Assembly: GCA_946567425.1 (NCBI GenBank)
Contig: CAMNXF010000020.1
Location: 1-48,674, forward strand
Reading direction: 5' to 3'
Length of the DNA: 48,674 bases
DNA from: an uncultured Clostridia bacterium
Lineage (GTDB): Bacteria > Bacillota > Clostridia > Oscillospirales > Ruminococcaceae
Part shown: one piece after another, positions 1-7,467 of the stretch
Layout of the letters: each line of letters starts with the position of its first letter
Numbering within the stretch: the stretch's first letter is position 1
Made by a program: the position numbers and the translations under genes
The notes under the pieces: generated by a model
What the model was told of the DNA's origin: nothing
Database searches by the model: none
The model's input: the letters and a program-made list of their open reading frames with translations, nothing else

Positions 1-7
1 TTTTTGT

Positions 8-36
8 ATTATACTTTTTCGAGGTTTTGGTGTCAA
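8..36 (-). promoter_or_regulatory. Consensus sigma-A promoter reading out of the window
   Basis: On the minus strand, TTGACA (36-31) and TATAAT (13-8) are separated by exactly 17 bases, a perfect vegetative promoter. It points off the left edge, so the gene it serves is not visible. Confidence 0.8.
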
Positions 37-135
37 GTTTTATTATACAACATCACTTTGTGATTTTTTCGTCGTCCATTTTCATCAGTCCTTTCTGAAA
101 AAATCCCCGTTGTTTTCAACAGGGAAAATAATATT

Positions 136-1096
136 TTATCGTCTGCCGTGCTTGGGCGGCTCGGGTTTCTGCGGAGGATCAAGGTTGATCTCCTCACTAT
201 CGTCGCCGATTATTGCTTCGTCCTGCTTGTCGATATTCAGCTCCTTGTCAAGCTGCTCGAGACGTGCGGTTTTCTCTCGGAGCTCATCTGCGTACTCAAA
301 CGGCGCGCCCTTGGTTCTCTCAGCCTCGGCTAAATTTTTCGTTGCGTCCTCGAGGTTTGCATTAAGCGCCTCGATCTTCTTGTCGATACCGATTTTCAGA
401 ATATTTTTAATTCGCGTGATATTTCCGATATCGCTATCCAGATTTGTATCGGCATAGTAGGTCAGACCGCCGCCATTCCACGAGTGCATAGTGATCTTCG
501 GAGTTGTAGCGCAATCGGCGGAAAGCGATATGGTAAATCCGCAGAATTCTCCGATCTGTTTCGTTTGCCGCGACGCCATAACGCTGATAATTTCCTTGCG
601 CAGAGCTGCTCCTGCCTTGGCGCGTTCCGTGTAGGTTCGGTCGCTGATTTTTATCTCAAACGTATCTTCGGGCAGCTCGTTTTTCTTCGCCCATTCCTTG
701 TCGTGCTCCGCATTCGGTAATGCGATCTGTGTTATCCTCCTTACCTCCCGTTCGCACTTTTTCGCTATATCCTGCAAGTTAAATTTTCGCCGCGCGTGCT
801 CGCTTTCGAGCAATCGCAGCCGAGCCACGTCGTTATCCAATTCTATCTTCTCTTTGACGCGCGGATCGCCGCTTGCAATAGCTTGCATTTCCGAATAGTT
901 CAGAACCATCTCGTCAACGTCTTGGCACGTTCTTGCAGGAGTTTTCCCCGACATTATCTGAGAAATAAATTTCTGCTTGTTGACGATAATGCTCATCATA
1001 TACGAGTCAAACGTTTTTTCCGTCAAGTAATTGAACACTTGCACGGTCTTGTTTTCGTTGCCGCGCCGTACAATTCGACCCAAGCGCTGCTCCAGA
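136..1096 (-). pseudogene. SNF2 helicase/DNA methylase, C-terminal piece (split by the IME)
   Basis: This frame begins in helicase motif VI (DLEQRLGRIVRRGN) and runs through about 320 residues of charged, partly coiled-coil C-terminal sequence to a natural stop at 136-138. It is the 3' end of the giant helicase/methylase gene whose other pieces lie at 9162-9490 and 11300-13774. The frame runs open to 1239, but the residues upstream of 1096 are encoded by the inserted IME and are not homologous. Deleting 1098-9163 joins PWKPSD from the right flank to LEQRLG here with no frame change. Inactive as it stands. Confidence 0.85.
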
Positions 1097-1120
1097 TCTG
1101 ATGACCTGACGCAACGGAGC
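1097..1120 (+). other. Left attachment site (att) of the IME
   Basis: The left junction is ATC at 1096-1098 (GAT on the minus strand), where helicase similarity stops. Inside it, the bases GACC..AC.CAACGGA.C (1103-1120) recur in inverted orientation at the right end (9158-9142). Both arms lie 4 bases from a shared GA dinucleotide read on the minus strand. That symmetry marks GA as the likely crossover dinucleotide, as known for Tn4451-type serine recombinases. Confidence 0.75.
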
Positions 1121-1148
1121 AGGACGACAAGACAACCGAATATTCGAC

Positions 1149-1184
1149 AGTAAAGCCGTTCATTGAGGGACGGTTTTACTTTTG
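1149..1184 (+). terminator. Hairpin inside the IME left end, possible terminator
   Basis: AGTAAAGCCGT (1149-1159) pairs with ACGGTTTTACT (1170-1180) with one G-T wobble and a 10-base loop, followed by TTTGTG. It could insulate the IME from helicase-gene transcription, or form part of the recombinase binding arm. Confidence 0.4.
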
Positions 1185-1232
1185 TGATGATTGAGATTGA
1201 ACATAAAAAGTTTAATATTTTTGTAAAACCTA

Positions 1233-1261
1233 TTGACACCCCTACAAAAATATGCTATAAT
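1233..1261 (+). promoter_or_regulatory. Promoter of the restriction-modification genes
   Basis: TTGACA (1233-1238), a 17-base spacer and TATAAT (1256-1261) with an extended -10 (TGC just upstream). The 12 bases ATATGCTATAAT ending here also end the promoter at 4375-4403. Confidence 0.85.
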
Positions 1262-1325
1262 GTAATGTGGCGATTTGTGCGTAGGTGCATTATGCTAATA
1301 GAGATATGAAGGTGGTATAAACTAT

Positions 1326-2270
1326 ATGGCGATACATAATAAGTCACACAGTAATCACGCGCTGATGTCGCTGAATAAAATGCGCAAGGACAAAAGTTGG
1401 AAACAGAAAAGCGCGGCAGACTTTGAAAAACCTGATAAGGTAAAAATACTTCATAGCATTATGGATTGTTGTGAATTCCTTAGAGGATTGCCTAACGAGT
1501 CCGTACAGTTGATATGTATCGACCCACCATATAATCTTGAACTCACAGGATGGGATATATACGATGACTACATTGAATGGGCTTCAATGTGGATAAATGA
1601 AGCATATCGGGTATTATCACCAAATGGAAGTATGGTTATCTTTGGTGGTATTCAATTCCGTGACGTTAAATCTGGTGATTTGATAGACATTATTCAATAT
1701 GCTAGACACAATACAAAATTCAAACTGATAAACACGTTAATATGGCACTACAAAAACGGTATGTCGGCGCACCGATATTTTGCCAACAGGCACGAAGAAG
1801 TCATATGGTTAGCAAAGTCTAACGAATATTATTTTGATTTGGATTCCGTTAGAGAACCCTATTCAGAAGAAGATTTAAAGCTCGCGCTGAAGGACAAGCG
1901 CCTTAACCCTGAAAACACAATAAAAGGAAAAAATCCGACTAATGTTTGGCAAATTGGAAGGTTGAATGGAAACAGCAAAGAACGAGTGGGTCATCCTACG
2001 CAGAAGCCTGTTGAAATAATTGAACGTTTCGTTAAATCACTTTCTTACCCCGGTTCAATAGTTCTTGACTTTTTTGCAGGAAGTGGAACTGTCGGTAGAG
2101 TGTGCATTACAGAAGGACGACATTGCCTAATGTGTGATAGTGATCCGACTTCGATAGAATATTTCAGCAAGCACCTTGAGTTAATGAAAAAAATAGGGCA
2201 AAGCGCGGAATACAAAAGAATTGAAAGTATCAATGCTTTCTTTAACAACAAGCAAGGGGGCAATGAATAA
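1326..2270 (+). CDS. N6-adenine DNA methyltransferase, M.RsrI-like (probable GAATTC specificity)
   Basis: This enzyme should transfer a methyl group from S-adenosylmethionine to adenine and protect the host from the adjacent nuclease. The catalytic DPPY motif lies at residues 66-69 and the SAM-binding FAGSG at 250-254, the order of the beta class. HPTQKP (223-228) is the usual motif before the SAM site. Blocks such as NGMSAHRYFANRHEE and KNPTNVW match my memory of M.RsrI of Rhodobacter, whose nuclease is an EcoRI isoschizomer. M.EcoRI itself belongs to a different class. The start at 1326 follows GAAGGTGG, and the stop overlaps the next ATG by 1 base. The region is visibly more AT-rich than the rest of the IME, which suggests separate acquisition. 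Confidence 0.93.
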   Translation: MAIHNKSHSNHALMSLNKMRKDKSWKQKSAADFEKPDKVKILHSIMDCCEFLRGLPNESVQLICIDPPYNLELTGWDIYDDYIEWASMWINEAYRVLSPNGSMVIFGGIQFRDVKSGDLIDIIQYARHNTKFKLINTLIWHYKNGMSAHRYFANRHEEVIWLAKSNEYYFDLDSVREPYSEEDLKLALKDKRLNPENTIKGKNPTNVWQIGRLNGNSKERVGHPTQKPVEIIERFVKSLSYPGSIVLDFFAGSGTVGRVCITEGRHCLMCDSDPTSIEYFSKHLELMKKIGQSAEYKRIESINAFFNNKQGGNE

Positions 2271-3100
2271 TGAAAAAAGGACAATCGAGCAGACTGACAG
2301 AACAGCAAAAAGAAGGTCAGGGTCCTATAACTATATTTCACAAGGATGCGCAAATACACGATAAAGAGGTTGGCAACACTTCTCTTTTCGTAAAGAAGCA
2401 ACTTGAATATGATTTTCCTATGCTAACATTCCGATATAGGAAAGATTTGCCAAAGAAGGAAATCAATGAAGCTTTGCAAAAAGTTGACAGTTACCTCGGA
2501 CAAACACTTTTTGTTGAAAGTGCAAGTATTAGACCAGATGGCGGACTAATAGAAGTCCAGGACGATAAAGGTAATTGGCGTGTTGTCTTAGTGTCAGAAG
2601 CAAAACATCAAGGAAAAGATGTCGAAAATATTAAAGCTGGAAAACTTGTGGGTAAGAAGAATAACCAAGACCTAATGGCGGCAGGAAATGCAATCGAACG
2701 CGCTTATAAAAATGTAGATGAGATTGCAAATTTTATGCTTTCGGAACGTCATTTTCCATATATCCTGTTCTTAGAAGGTTCTAACTTTCTAACTCAAAAT
2801 GTAACTGTCACAAGACCAGATGGTAGAGAAATAACATTAGTATATAACGACGGCACATTGAATAGACTTGATAGATTGACAGCTGCAAATTATGGTATGC
2901 CTATAAATACAAATCTGTGCGAAAACAGGTTTGTTAAATGCAACGGTGCGACCATTATGTTACAAGCGGCATCTATTTATACGAAAGGCGAGGGTGGTCA
3001 TTGGAACGATGAAGATATGATTATGATAATGCTTGAAGTAGCTCGAACTTCTTTGAAAATGTTGGGCTCAGACATTTTTTACCAGCTTAGCAGAAAATAA
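2270..3100 (+). CDS. EcoRI-family type II restriction endonuclease
   Basis: At 276 residues this is almost exactly EcoRI length (277), and it matches my memory of EcoRI along its whole length. The catalytic triad of EcoRI (D91, E111, K113) appears as D90, E110 and K112 in PDGG and SEAKHQGKD. The base-contacting stretch MAAGNAIER is intact, including the equivalents of N141, A142 and R145. GAATTC cleavage is therefore expected, with the methyltransferase just upstream protecting the same site. The start codon overlaps the methyltransferase stop (TAATG), so the two are translationally coupled with methylase first. No controller (C) protein is adjacent. Confidence 0.95.
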   Translation: MKKGQSSRLTEQQKEGQGPITIFHKDAQIHDKEVGNTSLFVKKQLEYDFPMLTFRYRKDLPKKEINEALQKVDSYLGQTLFVESASIRPDGGLIEVQDDKGNWRVVLVSEAKHQGKDVENIKAGKLVGKKNNQDLMAAGNAIERAYKNVDEIANFMLSERHFPYILFLEGSNFLTQNVTVTRPDGREITLVYNDGTLNRLDRLTAANYGMPINTNLCENRFVKCNGATIMLQAASIYTKGEGGHWNDEDMIMIMLEVARTSLKMLGSDIFYQLSRK

Positions 3101-3164
3101 AAATTGCAATATGTTTCACAACTCCGCGAAATGTATAGCTAAAATGGAGGAGGGATTTGATAAT

Positions 3165-3598
3165 ATGACTACTAGGGAAGTTTTTGAGAAGGTTTGGAAT
3201 ATGCCAAACTTCTATTATCGATATGAGAAAGCGAAAGATGGTACAATTTATTTTGTACTGCTTGGTGGGTCAACAATGGGAGAAGCTCCAGAATGCATAC
3301 GTTCTACGGTTAAACGTATGGACTACTTTCGGATAACATTATTAAATTATATAACAAATACAACGAACAAAAAGCGCTCACAGATAAAGATGTAAATGAA
3401 CTTCTGGAAAATTTTCTAAAGTTACAACAATGGTCTGATTTTAGATTAAAGGGAGTTGAAACAAGGGCAGAACAGGAAAAAATTCTAGAAGAATTACTGC
3501 AATGTGCGTTGGACCAAATAGGTAGGCAAGCTGAAATATATCAAGAACTTAGAGAACTAATGCGCAAAACACAATTTATAAAAAAACGCAATCAATAG
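3165..3598 (+). pseudogene. Frameshifted small gene downstream of the endonuclease
   Basis: A strong Shine-Dalgarno (GGAGGAGGG, 3147-3155) precedes the ATG at 3165. The frame reads MTTREVFEKVWNMPNF onward to about 3335, then ends at 3395. Shifting by one base near TTTCGGATAAC (about 3333-3343) continues a lysine- and glutamate-rich helical sequence to a stop at 3596-3598, about 144 residues in all. One lost base explains it. I do not recognise the family. It may have been an accessory gene of the restriction system. Confidence 0.55.
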
Positions 3599-3617
3599 TT
3601 AATCCAAACAACGAAAA

Positions 3618-3645
3618 CCGCCGAGTTTACGCTCGGCGGCTTTTC
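3618..3645. terminator. Bidirectional intrinsic terminator
   Basis: CCGCCGAG (3618-3625) and CTCGGCGG (3632-3639) form a perfect 8-bp stem with a 6-base loop. It is flanked by CTTTTCT on the plus side and GTTTTCGT on the minus side. It separates the restriction operon from the convergent regulator. Confidence 0.9.
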
Positions 3646-3655
3646 TATTCCCAAA

Positions 3656-4300
3656 TCACTCCCACGGCTTGTGTTGCTCTTTATATTCCTCTGTGCCGAC
3701 CTTAACCGCGTCGATTATGCGCCTAATAAGCAGTTCCCTGTAAACCGTTTCGGCTTTCTGCTGCCGCGCAACGTCCTCTATTTCCATAAAGTCGAGGGCA
3801 TTTTCATAGCGCGAATACTTCTCCATATAGCTTAACAGCGCGTTAAGGATACTGCTTGCGTTTTCGAGGTTCTTGCTGCCTTGCATATCATAATCTTCAT
3901 CACAATCATTAGCGAAATCCTCAATCAGATAATTCAGCATTGAAATTATATCGTACCTTTGGTGCTTTAGCAACTCCGACATAAATTCTGCCGCCTCGTC
4001 CGACAAGCCCGTCAATTCACACGCGGTTTTCATTTTGCCCTTGACCGCCGCCGTGTTCGTGCGTCCGAGCAGATAGTCCGCTGGAACGTCAAATACGCCG
4101 CAAATGCGGCTCAAAATCTCGATGTCGGGCATACGGTTGTCGTTCTCGTAGTAGCCTACCGTGCTTTTTGCTACGCCTATCTTCGCCGCGAACTGCTCTA
4201 TCGTGTAGCCGTTGGATTTCCGCAGTTCTTTAACTCGTTTACCGAATACCGCGTTTGTGGTGCTTTTTAGCGTTTTCCGCGAAGCGGATAATGCGCTCAT
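3656..4300 (-). CDS. XRE-family transcriptional regulator with C-terminal extension
   Basis: The N-terminal 75 residues form a Cro/CI-type helix-turn-helix domain (FGKRVKELRKSNGYTIEQFA, then VAKSTVGYYEN and PADYLLGR). The remaining 140 residues are acidic and helical, without a domain I know. I chose the ATG at 4300 (MSALS) because it follows AAAGGAGG at the right distance. An in-frame ATG at 4330 lacks a ribosome site. It is transcribed divergently from the small DNA-binding genes at 4507 and 4887, the usual place for an element repressor. Confidence 0.85.
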   Translation of the reverse strand: MSALSASRKTLKSTTNAVFGKRVKELRKSNGYTIEQFAAKIGVAKSTVGYYENDNRMPDIEILSRICGVFDVPADYLLGRTNTAAVKGKMKTACELTGLSDEAAEFMSELLKHQRYDIISMLNYLIEDFANDCDEDYDMQGSKNLENASSILNALLSYMEKYSRYENALDFMEIEDVARQQKAETVYRELLIRRIIDAVKVGTEEYKEQHKPWE

Positions 4301-4374
4301 AATATGTTTTCCTCCTTTTTCGACATACAAAAGACTTAATTTGTGGAATTGAAGATATTTTCACACAAAGGCGG

Positions 4375-4403
4375 TTGACAAGGTTAACGCAATATGCTAT
4401 AAT
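4375..4403 (+). promoter_or_regulatory. Promoter of the IME regulator/mobilization genes
   Basis: TTGACA (4375-4380), 17 bases, TATAAT (4398-4403) with an extended -10 TGC. It lies in the divergent intergenic region beside the XRE gene and is a likely target of that regulator. Confidence 0.85.
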
Positions 4404-4506
4404 GCAATTATCACCACAACAACCGCCTTTATAATCATAATACCATATTGCAGGCTGTTTGTCAAGTGGTGTTTTAAAAATATTTTTCGGAACGGTGGTG
4501 AAAACA

Positions 4507-4755
4507 ATGATCAGACGCAACAAGGAAATCCGAGCTGCCGCAAAGAGCGCGAGCGTGTTCCTCTACGAAATCGCGGAGAAGTTGGGAGTGTCAGAGCCTA
4601 CTTTTAATCGCAAGCTCCGTAAGGAATTTGACGAGCCGACAAAGCGAAATGCACTCGCGGCTATTGAGGAAATCAAGCGCGAACACGAAATTGAACAAGG
4701 GAATATTTCGGCGGCGGAGAAAGAAGTGGTATTTGGCACGGCTGAAAAGAATTAG
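4507..4755 (+). CDS. Small helix-turn-helix DNA-binding protein
   Basis: 82 residues. IRAAAKSASVFLYEIAEKLG, VSEPTFNRKLRKEF and KRNALAAIEEIKREHE form a compact helix-turn-helix of the kind found in small regulators of clostridial mobile elements. The start at 4507 follows GGTGGTG; the frame is open further upstream without a ribosome site. It is probably the first gene of the plus-strand regulatory operon. Whether it is an excisionase-type or regulatory protein cannot be told from sequence. Confidence 0.7.
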   Translation: MIRRNKEIRAAAKSASVFLYEIAEKLGVSEPTFNRKLRKEFDEPTKRNALAAIEEIKREHEIEQGNISAAEKEVVFGTAEKN

Positions 4756-4886
4756 GCTATCAGCTTACGGCGAGTATCGGCGGGTCGGTGAAATCAGAAC
4801 AACGATAATTTTCCTTTTTCGGTTTGACTGTTCTTTTTTCGCCGCTCTGTTTATTGCACCGCAAAAATCAAGAAGGAGAATGGGCA

Positions 4887-5141
4887 ATGATTTCTTACAA
4901 TGAATTTTGGTTAACCTGTGATTGCTCTGATATTTCATCATACGCGCTGATTAAAAAGCACGGTATCAGCGCGAACACGCTCAACCGAATGAAGCACGGC
5001 AAACCGATTTCAACGGTTACGATTGACAAACTGTGCAAAGCGTTGAATTGTATGGTCGATGACATAATTTCATACGAGCCTGACAAGCCGCAAACGCCTG
5101 AAGTGCGGTCTTGTCAAAATATTGATAACAAGGAAAATTAG
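4887..5141 (+). CDS. Small Cro/CI-type regulator
   Basis: 84 residues with a helix-turn-helix of the HTH_26/XRE kind: YALIKKHGISANTLNRMKHG, then STVTIDKLCKALNCMVDDII. The ATG at 4887 follows AAGGAGA. Its last codons overlap the first 45-bp repeat unit in a different frame. It resembles small regulators found in many clostridial elements. A role in controlling relaxase or recombinase expression is inferred from position only. Confidence 0.8.
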   Translation: MISYNEFWLTCDCSDISSYALIKKHGISANTLNRMKHGKPISTVTIDKLCKALNCMVDDIISYEPDKPQTPEVRSCQNIDNKEN

Positions 5142-5295
5142 ACTGAAAAGCGATATTATCAATAATTTGATAACACAGGAAATTCAGCTGAAAAACCAAC
5201 TTATCAACAGATTGACAATAACGGAAATTCGGTCAAAACGCCGTAATGTCAACAGATTGATAACAGTGGAAATTCGGGCAAGGAACATTTTGCTC
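5116..5295 (+). repeat. Four degenerate 45-bp tandem repeats
   Basis: Units start at 5116, 5161, 5206 and 5251. Each contains TTGAtAACA near its start and GAAATTC (AAAATTA in the first) about 9 bases later. Three of the units end in ATC or GTC before the next begins. The array sits between the last regulator gene and the relaxase, where iterons or accessory-protein sites near an origin are expected. The period is a multiple of three and one frame is open through all four units, so a repetitive peptide is an alternative reading. Confidence 0.7.
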
Positions 5296-5316
5296 CCGTC
5301 CGAGAAAAAGCGATTT

Positions 5317-5484
5317 TCGGCAGTCGGGCATTTTGCACGTCTGCCGAGAAATCGGGCGGGGTTTCAGGGGCGGCAGACCCTGACGAAATGGGATAAGGAC
5401 GCGCGGAGCGTGTACTTATCACTATTGAGTATAGCAACAACTACATTTTCGTGATACAGTGGTGATGATTACCACAAAAATGTA
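5317..5484 (+). other. Candidate origin of transfer (oriT)
   Basis: Two inverted repeats precede the relaxase. TCGGCAG (5317-5323) pairs with CTGCCGA (5341-5347). TACATTTTCGTG (5442-5453) pairs with CACAAAAATGTA (5473-5484) with one mismatch, and encloses GTGGT/ACCAC (5459-5463/5471-5475). Between them AGTATAG (5428-5434) matches, from memory, the bases beside the MobV nick of pMV158. The nick site cannot be fixed by eye. Confidence 0.45.
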
Positions 5485-5533
5485 ACGAACAAATACATAG
5501 CCGACTACAAATTGGAGAGGGGGATTTTACTCA

Positions 5534-7204
5534 ATGAGTGAGCAAACAACCAAGTCGCTGTCTATATCTTTTAGAGTTGACGACGGTGTAATCGTCCATA
5601 ACAACCGAGTGAAAATCGCAAAGAACGTAGACGCGACACGCGTTTCCTACAACGTGATTTATGTCCAAAAAGATATTCGGGAACTTTATCAAGAGGTGTT
5701 CGGTGAAGCTCTTGAAAAATATAATGCCGCGCAAAAGCGGCGCGATAAAAAGATACCCGATTACTTTGAGCATATCTGCAAGTCAAAAAAAGAAAAGCCG
5801 TTTTATGAAATTGTCGTTGAATTTGGCGATGAAAAAACGTGCGGATTAAAATCGGGCAATTGGGAACTCGCAAAAGAAATGCTCGACAATTATATGAGGT
5901 CGTTTGAACAGCGCAACCCAAATCTGAAAGTCTTTAATGCTGTTATGCACCTCGATGAAGCTACTCCGCACTTGCACATAGATTTTGTACCCGTGGGGCA
6001 TAAAGCCGTGCGCGGTTTGGACGTTAAAAACTCTATGAGTGCGGCTTTACGAGAACAGGGTTTTACGTCCTCAAACAAATTCAAAAATGAGTGGGTTGCG
6101 TGGGAGGAAAGAGAGCAAAACGTTATGACGGAAATTCTTCGCGAACACGGTTTAAGTCGTGATGTGAAAAACGATAAGCACGAACACCTCACCGTTGACG
6201 AGTTTAAACAGCGCGCAGCGAATGTTGAAGTTATCGGCAGAATGAACTGTCAAGTCAACGAACTGAAAAAGAAAAATTCGTCCGACATTACAGCAGAGGA
6301 ATTTGAACTGCTGAAAAATCAGAACGATTTTCTGCGTTCGGAGATTGTCGGGTATCGAAAGCAGAACGCTGAACTCACGGAAAAAGTAAGCGCGGATTTC
6401 GTTTCGATTGATATTTATGACGATGATAAAATGCAATTTATAGCTGCGGAACTCACGAAACGCGGAATAAAATTCGTTGAGGAAAATACAACTCTGTATG
6501 TTCCCGAATACGCACGAGAACAGGCTTTCGCGCTTGCAAAAAGCTTTAACAAGGAAAATCCGCTTGGCATTCGTGAGCGCGTGAAGCTCGATGTTGATTT
6601 GCTTGTATATCACTCTCACGATGTCAATGAATTGTTTGAGCTGCTTAAACGGCGTGGTTACGAGGTTAAAAGCGGCAAGTACATAGCGATAAAGCCGCCG
6701 TTCGGAGAGCGCTTTGTGCGCTTGAAAACGCTTGGTGACGCTTATTTGCCGAAAAATCTTGTTATACGAATTGCTGATAGGAACAAATTCACGGACGCGG
6801 TTAAGGCTAAATTTGAGAGTGCAAATAGCTTTGAAAAACAATTTCACATTACCGTGATGAATATGGTGATTGCAATTAAATCGTTTCGACTGCCGCCGAA
6901 AAAACTTGACAATTCCAAAATATACGCGCTTAAAAACGACGCGAATATAGAGCGCTTGGTGCAACAACTTGTAACGATTAGCGAGTTTCATTTTACGTCA
7001 CGCGAAGATATGTGCGCCAAAGCGGAGGAACTGCAAGCTGCGGGAACAGACGAAGCAATGCGGCAATTAAAGCGTGTTCGCGAGGTCATACAGACGTATG
7101 ATAAAATAGTCGGTTCGGATTACATCAGCGAGTTGATTAAGGCTCAGCAGGCGGAGCAAGCACCACAGCAGGCGGGAAAACAGCCCAAAAGCCACAATCG
7201 CTAA
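5534..7204 (+). CDS. MobV-type relaxase (Mob/Pre, plasmid recombination enzyme)
   Basis: 556 residues. A relaxase nicks one strand at oriT, stays bound to the 5' end and leads the strand into a recipient using another element's conjugation channel. The metal-binding motif HLDEATPHLH (His139, His146, His148) is that of the Mob_Pre/MobV family. The N-terminal catalytic domain covers about 1-200, followed by a coiled coil (about 225-290) and an uncharacterised C-terminal half. Translation starts at 5534 after GGAGAGGGGG. The gene lies directly downstream of the candidate oriT. No defect is seen. Confidence 0.88.
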   Translation: MSEQTTKSLSISFRVDDGVIVHNNRVKIAKNVDATRVSYNVIYVQKDIRELYQEVFGEALEKYNAAQKRRDKKIPDYFEHICKSKKEKPFYEIVVEFGDEKTCGLKSGNWELAKEMLDNYMRSFEQRNPNLKVFNAVMHLDEATPHLHIDFVPVGHKAVRGLDVKNSMSAALREQGFTSSNKFKNEWVAWEEREQNVMTEILREHGLSRDVKNDKHEHLTVDEFKQRAANVEVIGRMNCQVNELKKKNSSDITAEEFELLKNQNDFLRSEIVGYRKQNAELTEKVSADFVSIDIYDDDKMQFIAAELTKRGIKFVEENTTLYVPEYAREQAFALAKSFNKENPLGIRERVKLDVDLLVYHSHDVNELFELLKRRGYEVKSGKYIAIKPPFGERFVRLKTLGDAYLPKNLVIRIADRNKFTDAVKAKFESANSFEKQFHITVMNMVIAIKSFRLPPKKLDNSKIYALKNDANIERLVQQLVTISEFHFTSREDMCAKAEELQAAGTDEAMRQLKRVREVIQTYDKIVGSDYISELIKAQQAEQAPQQAGKQPKSHNR

Positions 7205-7227
7205 CCCATAGACAGAAAGGAAAACCT

Positions 7228-7380
7228 ATGAGAAAGAAGCCCACAAAGATAGTTGTAGTACCGCATTATAGCGGCTCGGAGAAGAAGTCACACGTTTTCA
7301 AAATCGTGTTGACTGAACAAATCGAGAAGAAACTAAATAAATCGGCGCAAAATAAAACACATCAAAATAATTCGGCGTAA
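7228..7380 (+). CDS. Small basic protein, 50 residues, unknown function
   Basis: An ATG at 7228 follows AGAAAGGA at good distance, 24 bases after the relaxase stop. The product begins MRKKPTKIVVVPHYSG and is rich in Lys, Ser and Asn. It overlaps nothing and sits between relaxase and recombinase. Small genes at this position are common in Tn4451-like elements. I cannot assign a function. Confidence 0.6.
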   Translation: MRKKPTKIVVVPHYSGSEKKSHVFKIVLTEQIEKKLNKSAQNKTHQNNSA

Positions 7381-7393
7381 TATAAAAAACTAC

Positions 7394-7422
7394 TTGAAAT
7401 TTTGTGGAAATCGGTGTATAAT
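7394..7422 (+). promoter_or_regulatory. Promoter of the serine recombinase
   Basis: TTGAAA (7394-7399), 17 bases, TATAAT (7417-7422), 46 bases before the recombinase ATG. Confidence 0.8.
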
Positions 7423-7467
7423 GATAATAGTCGAATACATCGGTTGTCCGCGATTAAGGAGGTTACA

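Noticed and set aside
5116..5295. CRISPR-like array
   Set aside because: The repeats are contiguous degenerate 45-mers without unique spacers, and no cas genes are present.
5122..5454. Open frame reading through the four 45-bp repeats
   Set aside because: Its only start is a TTG without a ribosome site inside the preceding gene, and it runs into the candidate oriT. The repeats are better explained as DNA sites, although translation is not excluded.
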